The translations under genes and the position numbers were made by a program. The notes under the pieces are model-generated. The model was not told the origin of the DNA. It saw only the letters and a list, made by a program, of their open reading frames with translations, and ran no database searches. 8,078 nucleotides of DNA from an uncultured Oscillospiraceae bacterium (lineage in GTDB: Bacteria > Bacillota > Clostridia > Oscillospirales > Oscillospiraceae). Position 1 is the stretch's first letter; each line of letters starts with the position of its first letter. This document shows, piece after piece, positions 1-5,414 of the stretch. The stretch covers positions 1 through 8,078 of the forward strand of contig CANRNA010000075.1 of NCBI GenBank assembly GCA_947631805.1, given 5' to 3'.

Positions 1-338
1 TCATCGGCTACGCCCCCTGCGAGATGCACTCCATCAAGGGCGGCATGACCAACTGCCAGGCCGAGATGAAGAAGGCTGTGGACTGCGGCTACTGGAACCT
101 GTTCCGGTTCAACCCCGCCCTGGCCGCGGAGGGCAAGAACCCCTTCACCGTGGACTCCAAGGCGCCCACCACCTCTTACCGCGACTTCATCATGAACGAG
201 GCCCGGTATTCCGCCCTGACCCTCAACTTCCCCGAGCGTGCGGAGAAGCTGTTCGCCGAGGCGGAGGCCAAGAGCAAGGAGCGCTACGCCAATCTGGAGG
301 CGCAGAAAGAGCTGTTTGCCCAGGAGGTCTCCCGCTGA
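1..338 (+). CDS. nifJ: Pyruvate:ferredoxin (flavodoxin) oxidoreductase, C-terminal end (5' partial)
   Basis: The reading frame is open from base 3 (the first full codon, Ile) to a TGA at 336-338, giving the last 111 residues of a longer protein that begins left of the window. The segment reads IGYAPCEMHSIKGGM, then AVDCGYWNLFRFNP, KNPFTVDSK and SYRDFIMNEARYSAL, which I recognise as the end of the thiamine-diphosphate half of single-chain pyruvate:ferredoxin oxidoreductase. That cytoplasmic iron-sulfur enzyme oxidatively decarboxylates pyruvate to acetyl-CoA and CO2 and reduces ferredoxin, a central step in anaerobic fermentation. The family is about 1,170-1,200 residues, so roughly a tenth is visible. 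The highly charged Lys/Glu-rich end is usual. A strong terminator follows 22 bases after the stop, so it is not cotranscribed with the next gene. A related 2-oxoacid oxidoreductase is less likely but cannot be excluded from the tail alone. Confidence 0.9.
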   Translation, partial: IGYAPCEMHSIKGGMTNCQAEMKKAVDCGYWNLFRFNPALAAEGKNPFTVDSKAPTTSYRDFIMNEARYSALTLNFPERAEKLFAEAEAKSKERYANLEAQKELFAQEVSR

Positions 339-360
339 TACCCAAGCATAATACCCCCTT

Positions 361-392
361 CCGCCCCCGGCCTTCCGCCGGGGGCGGTTTTT
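361..392 (+). terminator. Rho-independent terminator after the pyruvate:ferredoxin oxidoreductase gene
   Basis: A perfect 10-bp GC-only stem pairs CCGCCCCCGG (361-370) with CCGGGGGCGG (378-387), closing a 7-base loop, and is followed directly by a run of Ts (388-392). This is a canonical intrinsic terminator on the + strand. It separates the fermentation gene from the promoter that starts 12 bases later. Confidence 0.92.
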
Positions 393-403
393 CCGTTCCG
401 GGC

Positions 404-432
404 TTGACATTCCGCGCCGGGAAAGGCATAAT
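404..432 (+). promoter_or_regulatory. Housekeeping (sigma-A type) promoter for the TPR/RCC1 gene
   Basis: A perfect -35 TTGACA (404-409) and a -10 CATAAT (427-432) are separated by 17 bases, the optimal spacing. The -10 differs from consensus at one position. Transcription would start near 439, giving a short leader of about 45 nt before the ATG at 484. No operator-like inverted repeat overlaps it. Confidence 0.85.
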
Positions 433-483
433 TGAGGGGAAACAGGCAAGGAAAACACGCTTTTTGGAAAAAGGAGGCTCGTC

Positions 484-2073
484 ATGGAACAGGAACAGAA
501 GGACATGACCCCGGAGGAACAGCCCGTCGCAAAGAAAAAGCACACGGGCGTCATCGTGCTGGCCGTGCTGGTGCTCATCGCCGCCGTGGCGGCGGTGGCG
601 GTGAAGGTGATCGTTCCCAACAGCCGCTATGCCGCCGCGGAAAAGCTGATGGCGGAGGGGGACTATGAGGCCGCGGCCGCCGCTTTTGAGGCCCTGGGGG
701 ACCACAAGGACAGCCCCGCCCGGGCGGAGGAGGCCAGAGAGGCCAAGACAGAGGAGGACAACGCGGCTGCCTATGAGGCTGCTGCGGCGCTCATGGACGG
801 AGAGGACTTTGAAGGGGCCCTGGCCGCCTTCGAGACCCTGGGGGATTACAGCGACAGCGCCGACCAGGCGGAGGCGGCCCGGCAGAGGATAGCCGAGCGC
901 ACCGAGGCGGCCTATCAGGCGGCGGCGGCGCTGCTGGCCGCCGGGCAGTACGACGAGGCCATCGAGGCCTTTGATGCCCTGGGGGATTACGGCGACAGCG
1001 CCCAGCTTGCCCAGCAGGCCAGAGAGGATAAGGAGGAAGAGGAGAACGCCGCGGCCTACCAGGAGGCGGTGGAGCTCTTCGCCGCCGGTGACTACGCAGC
1101 GGCGGCCGAGGCGTTCCAGGCCCTGGAGGGCTATGCCGACAGCGCCCAGCGGGTGCCCATGGCCCTGTATTCCGCGGCGGGCGCCCTGGAGAGCGAGGGG
1201 AAGACGGAGGCGGCCGCCATGGGCTATTACGCCCTGGGGGATTACGCCGACGCCCATGAGCGGGCCATGAAGCTGTGGGCCCGGACCCCGGCCCAGACCG
1301 TGGATGTGCTGGACGGCATGGCCGCCGCCGTGCTGGCGGACGGCGAGAGAGCGGAGAGCCTGGGCGGAGACGACGGAGCGGACTTCACCAATGAGATAAG
1401 CCCCATCCGGGCCGTGGCATTGGGGAACGGCTGGATGGCCTGTCTGGCGGACAACGGCACCGTCCAGGTGGCGGGCGACGGCGGACATCTGGACGTGGCC
1501 CGGTGGGCGGATATCAAGGCCATAGCCGCCGCCGAGTACCTGCTGGGACTGAAATATGACGGCACTGTCCTGACGGCGGGCCAGCCCGCGCCGGAGGAGC
1601 CCGCCCCTGACGTGAGCGATTGGACGGACATCGTGGCCGTGGCGGCGGACGCCGCCTACGCCCTGGGGCTCAAAGCGGACGGCACGGTGGTGACGGCCGG
1701 AGCGGGCGCCCCGGATGTGAGCGGCTGGTCGGATGTGACCGCCATCGCGGCGGGCGGGGACTATGTTCTGGGCCTGACCGCCGACGGCACGGTCCTGGCC
1801 GTGAGCGCATCGCCGGAAAAGGCGGCTCCCGATGTGAGCCAGTGGGCGGATATCACGGCGGTGGCCGCCGGGGACGGCTTTGCCCTGGGCCTGAAGGCGG
1901 ACGGGACCGTGGTGACGGCAGGAGAGTCTGCCCCGGACGTGAGCGATTGGACGGATGTGGCCGCCGTGGCGGCGGGCGGCTTCGCCCTGGGGGTGAAGAC
2001 CGACGGCACGGTGCTGACCGCCGGGGAGGAGGCCCCGGACCTCTCCGCATGGACGGACGTTGTATTGAACTGA
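484..2073 (+). CDS. Membrane-anchored protein with TPR-like repeats and an RCC1-like beta-propeller
   Basis: The ATG at 484 is preceded by AGGAGG (472-477) at 6 bases. The 529-residue product starts with an acidic cytoplasmic segment, a KKKH stop (residues 17-20) and one hydrophobic helix (about 22-44), so the rest should lie outside the cell, tethered as a signal anchor. Residues 48-262 hold about five helical repeats of roughly 47 residues with the signature Y-A-A-L-x-GDYxxAxxAFxALGDYxDS, like TPR/Sel1-type arrays common in clostridia. Residues 304-529 hold six short repeats of roughly 35 residues of the form WxDIxAVAAGxxxALGLKxDGTVxTAG, matching the short RCC1 repeat. The first blade lacks its leading W and the protein ends in WTDVVLN, as expected if the last strand closes the propeller. 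Both modules are protein-binding scaffolds; no catalytic motif is visible. The specific function is unknown. Alanine content is very high. Confidence 0.85.
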   Translation: MEQEQKDMTPEEQPVAKKKHTGVIVLAVLVLIAAVAAVAVKVIVPNSRYAAAEKLMAEGDYEAAAAAFEALGDHKDSPARAEEAREAKTEEDNAAAYEAAAALMDGEDFEGALAAFETLGDYSDSADQAEAARQRIAERTEAAYQAAAALLAAGQYDEAIEAFDALGDYGDSAQLAQQAREDKEEEENAAAYQEAVELFAAGDYAAAAEAFQALEGYADSAQRVPMALYSAAGALESEGKTEAAAMGYYALGDYADAHERAMKLWARTPAQTVDVLDGMAAAVLADGERAESLGGDDGADFTNEISPIRAVALGNGWMACLADNGTVQVAGDGGHLDVARWADIKAIAAAEYLLGLKYDGTVLTAGQPAPEEPAPDVSDWTDIVAVAADAAYALGLKADGTVVTAGAGAPDVSGWSDVTAIAAGGDYVLGLTADGTVLAVSASPEKAAPDVSQWADITAVAAGDGFALGLKADGTVVTAGESAPDVSDWTDVAAVAAGGFALGVKTDGTVLTAGEEAPDLSAWTDVVLN

Positions 2074-2090
2074 CAGCTTTATGGATGACG

Positions 2091-2116
2091 GTTTCCCCGC
2101 CCAACGGCGGGGGAAC
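2091..2116 (+). terminator. GC-rich hairpin after the TPR/RCC1 gene (possible weak terminator)
   Basis: Arms 2091-2101 and 2106-2116 form 11 pairs (one G-T wobble) around the loop CAAC. The hairpin lies 17 bases after the stop of the propeller gene, where a terminator is expected, but no T-run follows: the next bases are CAAAAAAC and the rpsF promoter begins at 2127. It may terminate poorly, stabilise the 3' end, or be an element next to the promoter. The inverted repeat is certain; the role is not. Confidence 0.4.
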
Positions 2117-2126
2117 CAAAAAACTG

Positions 2127-2154
2127 TTGACAAACGGGGGAAAAAATGTATAAT
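2127..2154 (+). promoter_or_regulatory. Strong promoter for the rpsF-ssb-rpsR operon
   Basis: Both hexamers are perfect consensus: TTGACA (2127-2132) and TATAAT (2149-2154), 16 bases apart, with an A-rich run just before the -10. This fits a highly expressed ribosomal-protein operon. Transcription would start near 2161, leaving a leader of about 80 nt before the rpsF start codon. Confidence 0.88.
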
Positions 2155-2159
2155 AATTA

Positions 2160-2241
2160 GGCTTGACCTTTCAAGGCCAGGCCAATTTCCTTGCTCCCGG
2201 GGACCATATCGGGGGCCATTAGACCAGAAGGAGGTGCTCAG
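2160..2241 (+). promoter_or_regulatory. Structured leader of rpsF, candidate S6:S18 autoregulatory RNA
   Basis: The leader holds three possible helices. A small 5' hairpin pairs GG-C-TTGA (2160-2166) with TCAA-G-CC (2171-2178, one bulged G). A 7-bp stem (2193-2199 with 2210-2216, one wobble) closes the 10-base loop GGGACCATAT. An outer helix pairs TCCTT (2188-2192) with AAGGA (2228-2232), leaving a one-sided internal loop 2217-2227. The outer helix includes the Shine-Dalgarno AAGGAGGTG (2228-2236), so folding would hide the ribosome site. Many bacteria carry an S6:S18-binding RNA in the rpsF leader that mimics 16S rRNA and represses the operon; position, size and the sequestered site agree. 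Assignment to that family is inference from layout, not from a covariance search. Confidence 0.55.
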
Positions 2242-2538
2242 ATGGCAAAAACAAGCGAAAAGTACGAAGTGATGTACATCATCAACCCCAACCTGGAGGA
2301 AGAGGAGCGCACCGCTATCGTGGAGAAGTTCAAGGCGCTTGTGGAGCAGCACGGCACTGTCGATGAGATGGAGGTCAAGGACAAGCAGAAGCTTGCCTAC
2401 GAGATCAACTACATCGGCGAGGGCTACTATGTGCTGGTGAAATTCACAAGCGATCCCGCTTTCCCCGCGGAGCTGGATCGTGTGCTCGGCATCACCGACG
2501 GCGTCATGCGCAGTCTCATTACCCTGCGCGTGGACTGA
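2242..2538 (+). CDS. rpsF: 30S ribosomal protein S6
   Basis: This gene encodes a 98-residue small-subunit protein that binds 16S rRNA in the platform together with S18. The N-terminus MAKTSEKYEVMYIINPNL is the typical first strand of S6, and KLAYEINYIGEGYYVLVKF (about residues 50-68) and LGITDGVMRSLITLRVD at the end are also family-typical; length is normal. The ATG at 2242 is chosen because AAGGAGGTG (2228-2236) lies 5 bases upstream; an in-frame TTG at 2191 would put the ribosome site and leader helices inside the gene and add 17 residues foreign to S6. It is the first gene of the rpsF-ssb-rpsR operon, with 12 bases to ssb. Confidence 0.97.
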   Translation: MAKTSEKYEVMYIINPNLEEEERTAIVEKFKALVEQHGTVDEMEVKDKQKLAYEINYIGEGYYVLVKFTSDPAFPAELDRVLGITDGVMRSLITLRVD

Positions 2539-2550
2539 CGGAGGGGAAGC

Positions 2551-3015
2551 ATGCTCAACCACATCACCATCATGGGCCGCCTGACCCGTGACCCGGAGCT
2601 GCGGTACACCCAGTCGAACACGCCAGTGGCGTCGTTCTCCCTGGCGGTGGACCGGGATTTCAGCTCCCGGGAGACCGGTGAACGCCAGACCGATTTCATC
2701 GACTGCGTGGCCTGGCGCAGCACCGCGGAATTCGTATCCAAGTATTTTCAAAAGGGCAGTATGGCCGTCGTTTCCGGACGGCTGCAGATCCGGGACTGGA
2801 CCGACCGGGACAACAACAAGCGCCGCAGCGCGGAGGTAGTGGTGGATAACGTCTACTTCGGCGACAGCAAGCGCACCCGGGAGGATGGACAGCGGCCCGC
2901 CGGACCCGCGCCCAGAACAGCTTCCGCCGGTTACGGCTCCAGCTATGGAGACGCGCCCGCCGGGGGCAGCGCTTTCGCCGAGCTGGATGACGGCGACGGC
3001 GAATTACCGTTTTGA
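2551..3015 (+). CDS. ssb: Single-stranded DNA-binding protein
   Basis: The 154-residue protein coats single-stranded DNA during replication, recombination and repair, normally as a tetramer. It begins MLNHITIMGRLTRDPELRYT, the classic SSB start, and the OB-fold spans about residues 1-105, with the conserved DFIDCVAWRSTAEFVSKYF at 48-66 and KGSMAVVSGRLQIRDW at 68-83. A Gly/Ala/Pro-rich flexible linker (about 106-143) leads to the acidic tip DDGDGELPF, which docks partner proteins. The tail is shorter than in many Firmicutes SSBs but complete. GGAGGGG (2540-2546) precedes the ATG at 4 bases. Its place between rpsF and rpsR is the classic Firmicutes order and ties SSB supply to growth-linked transcription; the S6:S18 leader could affect it as well. 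Confidence 0.97.
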   Translation: MLNHITIMGRLTRDPELRYTQSNTPVASFSLAVDRDFSSRETGERQTDFIDCVAWRSTAEFVSKYFQKGSMAVVSGRLQIRDWTDRDNNKRRSAEVVVDNVYFGDSKRTREDGQRPAGPAPRTASAGYGSSYGDAPAGGSAFAELDDGDGELPF

Positions 3016-3031
3016 TAAAGGAGGATAGATC

Positions 3032-3289
3032 ATGCCTTTCGATAAAGCGACTGACAACAACACCAATCGGGCCAAGCCCCGTAAGCGCAGAAAGGTCTGC
3101 CAGTTCTGCGTGGACAAGATGACCCATGTGGATTATAAGGACACCGCCCGCCTGCGCAAGTACCTGTCCGAGCGCGGCAAGATACTTCCCCGCCGCACCA
3201 CCGGCACCTGCGCCCAGCATCAGCGCCAGCTGACCGAGGCCATCAAGCGTGCCCGGCAGATCGCTCTGTTGCCGTACGTGGCCGATTGA
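3032..3289 (+). CDS. rpsR: 30S ribosomal protein S18 (zinc-binding form)
   Basis: The 85-residue basic protein is small-subunit protein S18, partner of S6 on the platform of the 30S subunit. The block KYLSERGKILPRRTTGTCAQ (about residues 44-61) and the end RARQIALLPY are diagnostic. It has Cys23 and Cys26 (CQFC) plus Cys60 and His63 (CAQH), the four ligands of the zinc-carrying (C+) form of S18; many bacteria have a C- form that lacks them. The N-terminal extension is Asn/Thr-rich and disordered-looking. AAAGGAGG (3017-3024) lies 7 bases before the ATG and 16 bases separate it from ssb. It is the last gene of the operon and no T-rich terminator follows, only the long hairpin starting at 3294. 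Confidence 0.97.
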   Translation: MPFDKATDNNTNRAKPRKRRKVCQFCVDKMTHVDYKDTARLRKYLSERGKILPRRTTGTCAQHQRQLTEAIKRARQIALLPYVAD

Positions 3290-3293
3290 CGTC

Positions 3294-3357
3294 GAAATGC
3301 CCTTGAAGATGATGGCGAGCCCCAAGCGGCTCGCCATTCATCGGTCAAGGGCATTTC
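3294..3357 (+). other. Long nested hairpin immediately after rpsR
   Basis: The outer arms GAAATGCCCTTGA (3294-3306) and TCAAGGGCATTTC (3345-3357) pair perfectly over 13 bp. After a small internal loop, GATG (3308-3311) pairs with CATC (3339-3342), and beyond one bulged T the arms ATGGCGAGCC (3312-3321) and GGCTCGCCAT (3328-3337) pair over 10 bp around a 6-base loop. In total 27 bp form one long stem. It starts 5 bases after the rpsR stop and probably ends or protects the operon transcript, but only a broken pyrimidine run (TCCTCTTCCCC) follows, so it is not a canonical terminator. Confidence 0.75.
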
Positions 3358-3362
3358 TCCTC

Positions 3363-3405
3363 TTCCCCACGGGACCCACTTCGTTGGGCTCCCGTGGGGG
3401 CCCCG
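3363..3405. repeat. Covarying hairpin repeat, copy 1
   Basis: CCCCACGGGA (3365-3374) pairs with TCCCGTGGGG (3390-3399), then CCCA (3375-3378) with TGGG (3385-3388), with one bulged C at 3389 and a loop CTTCGT. The 43 bases align without gaps to 3476-3518 with 35 identities. It ends in GGGGGCCCCG. Confidence 0.85.
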
Positions 3406-3421
3406 CGTCGGAGCGCGCTCC

Positions 3422-3460
3422 ATAGGTCAGGACCCGGCACCCGTGCCAGGTCCTGAGTAT
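3422..3460. other. Nested hairpin in the intergenic array
   Basis: TCAGGACC (3427-3434) pairs with GGTCCTGA (3449-3456). Inside, GGCA (3436-3439) pairs with TGCC (3444-3447) around the loop CCCG, and outside ATA (3422-3424) can pair with TAT (3458-3460). It stands before the second copy of the covarying hairpin just as the 3294-3357 hairpin stands before the first, but its sequence is unrelated to that one. Confidence 0.7.
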
Positions 3461-3475
3461 TTCGCGGCTCCTCCT

Positions 3476-3518
3476 TTCCCCACGCGATTCGCTTCGCTGG
3501 ATTCGCGTGGGGGCCCCG
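3476..3518. repeat. Covarying hairpin repeat, copy 2
   Basis: CCCCACGCGA (3478-3487) pairs with TCGCGTGGGG (3503-3512), and the inner bases 3488-3491 can pair with 3498-3501 (with wobbles), T3502 being bulged at the same place as in copy 1. The flanks TTCCCCACG and CGTGGGGGCCCCG are identical in both copies, while substitutions inside the stem fall in matched pairs. Confidence 0.85.
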
Positions 3519-3652
3519 AATCAACATAGTTGCCTCGCGGAGCGGGGCGGTTTGAATTGGGGGGCAGAGATGTCCGCCCTTGCGGTTTTATAGGGGAGGG
3601 GGTTAATGACCGAGCGGGGCGATGATTCGGTGTTTATGGAGATGAATAAAGG

Positions 3653-4081
3653 GTGGAATTGAGAGCGGTCACCGAGGACAATTTTCAGCAATGCCTGCGC
3701 TTGCACGCAAGCGTGCAGGACAGCAGCTTTGTGGATACCGTTGCATATTCTTTGGCGGAGGCTTGGGTCTATTATCAGGACACAAGACCATTTGCCATAT
3801 ATGACGACGGCGTGATGATAGGGTTCGTTTCCATGTATGTCGAGGGAAACCATCAAATCATCAATTTCCTGATCGATGACGCGTTTCAAAGGAAGGGATT
3901 GGGAACAAAGGCGGCAAAGCTCTGTGTGGATTACCTGCAAAATGAATTCGCAGCACGCAGAGTTTCCGCTCCTGTAAAGCTGGAACATACTGCCGCTCAG
4001 GGGTTTTGGAAAAGACAGGGCTTTTGCCTTTCCGATACGATAGAAGACGGATATGTTTTTATGAGAAAAACGCTGGCTTAA
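3653..4081 (+). CDS. GNAT-family N-acetyltransferase (spermidine/diamine acetyltransferase-like)
   Basis: The 142-residue protein has the single GNAT fold that moves an acetyl group from acetyl-CoA to an amine. The N-terminus ELRAVTEDNFQQCLRLHASV and the segment FVDTVAYSLAEAW (about residues 26-38) resemble the polyamine acetyltransferase-like branch (PaiA/BltD type). Motif A is visible as IINFLIDDAFQRKGLGTKAA (about 69-88), with the acetyl-CoA pyrophosphate loop QRKGLG. The C-terminal FWKRQGF motif and the closing strand GYVFMRKTL are present, so the enzyme looks complete. An in-frame TAA at 3647 leaves GTG 3653 or TTG 3659 as starts; GTG is chosen, with a weak GGAG at 3638-3641, 11 bases away. 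Base composition is clearly lower in GC and codon use more relaxed than in all neighbours, suggesting transfer. The substrate is not known. Confidence 0.85.
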   Translation: MELRAVTEDNFQQCLRLHASVQDSSFVDTVAYSLAEAWVYYQDTRPFAIYDDGVMIGFVSMYVEGNHQIINFLIDDAFQRKGLGTKAAKLCVDYLQNEFAARRVSAPVKLEHTAAQGFWKRQGFCLSDTIEDGYVFMRKTLA

Positions 4082-4114
4082 TGCGAATAACTTCCCGAGC
4101 GTCGGGCAAACGAA

Positions 4115-4167
4115 CCGGGCGGGAGCATCGCTCAAGATGCTCCCGCCCGGACTGTTTTGCGGTTTTT
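4115..4167 (+). terminator. Strong, probably bidirectional terminator between convergent genes
   Basis: A perfect 15-bp stem pairs 4115-4129 with 4136-4150 around the loop GCTCAA. On the + strand it is followed by TTTT (4155-4158) and TTTTT (4163-4167), ending the acetyltransferase transcript. On the - strand, bases after the same hairpin read TTCGTTT, so it can also stop the leftward operon, whose last stop codon is at 4169-4171. Confidence 0.88.
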
Positions 4168-4168
4168 C

Positions 4169-5389
4169 TCAGCCGTACATGTACATATACATCACCCCGT
4201 AGGCGTTGAAGGCCACGGCCAGGCCGCCCAGAGCAAGCTCCCAGTTGGCAGGGCCGGGCTTTCCCCGGTCGGCCAGGTACATATACGCGAAGGGTATCAG
4301 GTCGCAGGTGTACCGGGCGCCGAACTGCCAGGCGCCCAGGGTCCGGTGCATACAGGTGAGCAGCAGCACCAGCGCGATGCCCGCCCCCAGGAGCACGCCC
4401 TCCGCCGTCACGTCCTTTTTCACGGCCCGGAGGACGCACCGGACGGCCCAGATGATAAACAGGGGGTTGGCGATATAGAACATGAAGCCCTGGTAGATGG
4501 GGAAGGACAGCAGGCCGTCCTGGAACCGGACGGGCTCAAGAAACATTTGCTTCACGTTGGGCCAGATGTAGCTCCAGTGGAACTGGCCGTGCTCGGCCCG
4601 GACGAATTCGGGCAGATAGTTGTGGCCAAATTCCAGGGGGTTACCGAAGCGGGCGTAGTTATAGGCCATGTAGCACGCGCCGATGAGCACCGGGCCGATG
4701 AGGCACCGCCACTGGGCCAGGCAGCTCTTGCAAAAGCCCCCGTGTCCCTCCCGCTCGTTCCAGGCGAACAGCAGGGCGAACACCGGCAGGAACACGGCGC
4801 TGAGCGGGCGGCAGCCCACGGCCAGGGCCAGGAAGGTGGTGGACAGGGCCTTCCGCCCCCGGAGGGCGCACAGCACCGCCCCCAGGCACATCACCATGTT
4901 CAGGGCCTGGGCCTGGAACCACACGCCCCCGTTGGTGGTCATCCAGAACATATTGCAGCCCCACACGCACACCAGGGCCCAGAAGGCGCTGGCCAGGGGG
5001 CTCCGGCCCCGGCAGAGCATGATCTGAAAGGCCAGGGCGGCGCTTATCAGCCCGTAGACGGCCATGAGCACGTTGTTGGGGGTGTCCAGGCCGAACAGCA
5101 GCACCAGGGGGATGAGGACCACCGACGGCAGCGGGGGAAAGGACACATAGTACCTGCCGTTGTAGATGGCCAGCTCCAGCCACTGGTATTGCTCCCCGCC
5201 CTCCAGATACGTCCGGCCGTGGAGCCAGTTCCAGGTCTGCAGGGTATAGCTGTCCCAGTACTGGTGCTCCCAGAAGGAGCCCCGCATCAGGTCGCTGAGC
5301 AGAAAATACCCCGCCGCCATCACGACCAGCAGGGCCAGAAGGGTCCGCTGGGCGTCGGGTAAGCGCTTTTGCAGCTTTTTGATTTGCAT
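4169..5389 (-). CDS. Multi-pass membrane glycosyltransferase-like protein, GT-C type
   Basis: The 406-residue protein has roughly nine to eleven hydrophobic segments, the first at about residues 16-33. After it comes a short extracytoplasmic loop with WDS (45-47), where GT-C enzymes of the GT39/ArnT/PMT superfamily keep a catalytic acidic residue. Other family-like signatures are YNGRYYVSFPPLPSVVLIP (76-94), GCRPLSAVFLPVF (192-204), YNYARFGNPLEFGHNY (243-258) and GARYTCDLIPF (357-367). Such enzymes transfer a sugar from a polyprenyl-phosphate donor to a protein or glycan on the outer face of the membrane; donor and acceptor are unknown here. GGAGG (5401-5397 on the - strand) lies 7 bases before the ATG. 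Only 25 bases separate it from the stop of the upstream PIG-V-like gene, so the two are almost certainly cotranscribed. The family call is from motif pattern and topology; a precise Pfam family is not claimed. Confidence 0.75.
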   Translation of the reverse strand: MQIKKLQKRLPDAQRTLLALLVVMAAGYFLLSDLMRGSFWEHQYWDSYTLQTWNWLHGRTYLEGGEQYQWLELAIYNGRYYVSFPPLPSVVLIPLVLLFGLDTPNNVLMAVYGLISAALAFQIMLCRGRSPLASAFWALVCVWGCNMFWMTTNGGVWFQAQALNMVMCLGAVLCALRGRKALSTTFLALAVGCRPLSAVFLPVFALLFAWNEREGHGGFCKSCLAQWRCLIGPVLIGACYMAYNYARFGNPLEFGHNYLPEFVRAEHGQFHWSYIWPNVKQMFLEPVRFQDGLLSFPIYQGFMFYIANPLFIIWAVRCVLRAVKKDVTAEGVLLGAGIALVLLLTCMHRTLGAWQFGARYTCDLIPFAYMYLADRGKPGPANWELALGGLAVAFNAYGVMYMYMYG

Positions 5390-5414
5390 CGTCGTGCCTC
5401 CGGGGACAAGTCGT

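Larger units (their letters stand above)
3294..3579. repeat. Intergenic array of inverted repeats (composite extragenic element)
   Basis: The 363-base gap between rpsR and the acetyltransferase (3290-3652) contains no credible gene but about six hairpins in a row: 3294-3357, 3363-3405, 3422-3460, 3476-3518, 3532-3548 and 3562-3579, plus a perfect 12-base palindrome at 3410-3421. The pattern is duplicated: a nested hairpin, then ATTTC and a pyrimidine stretch containing CTCCT, then a TTCCCCACG-type hairpin ending GGGGCCCCG. The second copy has a different first hairpin but a closely matching second one. No transposase, terminal repeat pair or target duplication is visible. The density and duplication look like a mobile or amplified extragenic repeat of the host lineage or a structured RNA; orientation and boundaries are uncertain. 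Read on the - strand, the second hairpin is followed by AAAGGAGGAG, but no real gene follows. From 3580 to 3652 I see nothing clear beyond the start region of the next gene. Confidence 0.7.

Noticed and set aside
2191..2241. An upstream TTG start extending S6 by 17 residues
   Set aside because: The extension would include the leader helices and the strong ribosome site, and S6 proteins start at the MAK ATG.
223..2751. An 842-codon open frame on the - strand across the propeller gene, rpsF and the start of ssb
   Set aside because: It overlaps three well-supported + strand features including two ribosomal-operon genes, has low-complexity His/Arg/Gly-rich sequence, and arises because GC-rich repetitive coding DNA suppresses stops in the opposite frame.
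3220..3527. Two short - strand frames over the hairpin array, both containing a RGPHxxPxKxxxWG phrase
   Set aside because: The shared phrase is simply the translation of the duplicated hairpin. The copies are 113 bases apart and so in different frames, and neither has coding character or a conserved protein context.
3294..3579. CRISPR array
   Set aside because: There are only two copies of the repeat, these are hairpins with diverged stems, and there are no evenly spaced unique spacers and no cas genes.
3580..3608. Possible promoter TTGCGG-17-TTAATG for the acetyltransferase
   Set aside because: The spacing is right but the -10 matches consensus at too few positions to be credible.
3521..4135. 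A 204-codon - strand frame opposite the acetyltransferase
   Set aside because: It is antisense to a gene with complete GNAT motifs and runs into the repeat array and the terminator; no domain is recognisable.
4157..5362. A 401-codon open frame on the + strand opposite the second glycosyltransferase
   Set aside because: Its translation is Gln/Gly/His/Pro-rich without any recognisable domain, while the - strand frame has clear membrane helices, family motifs and a ribosome site.
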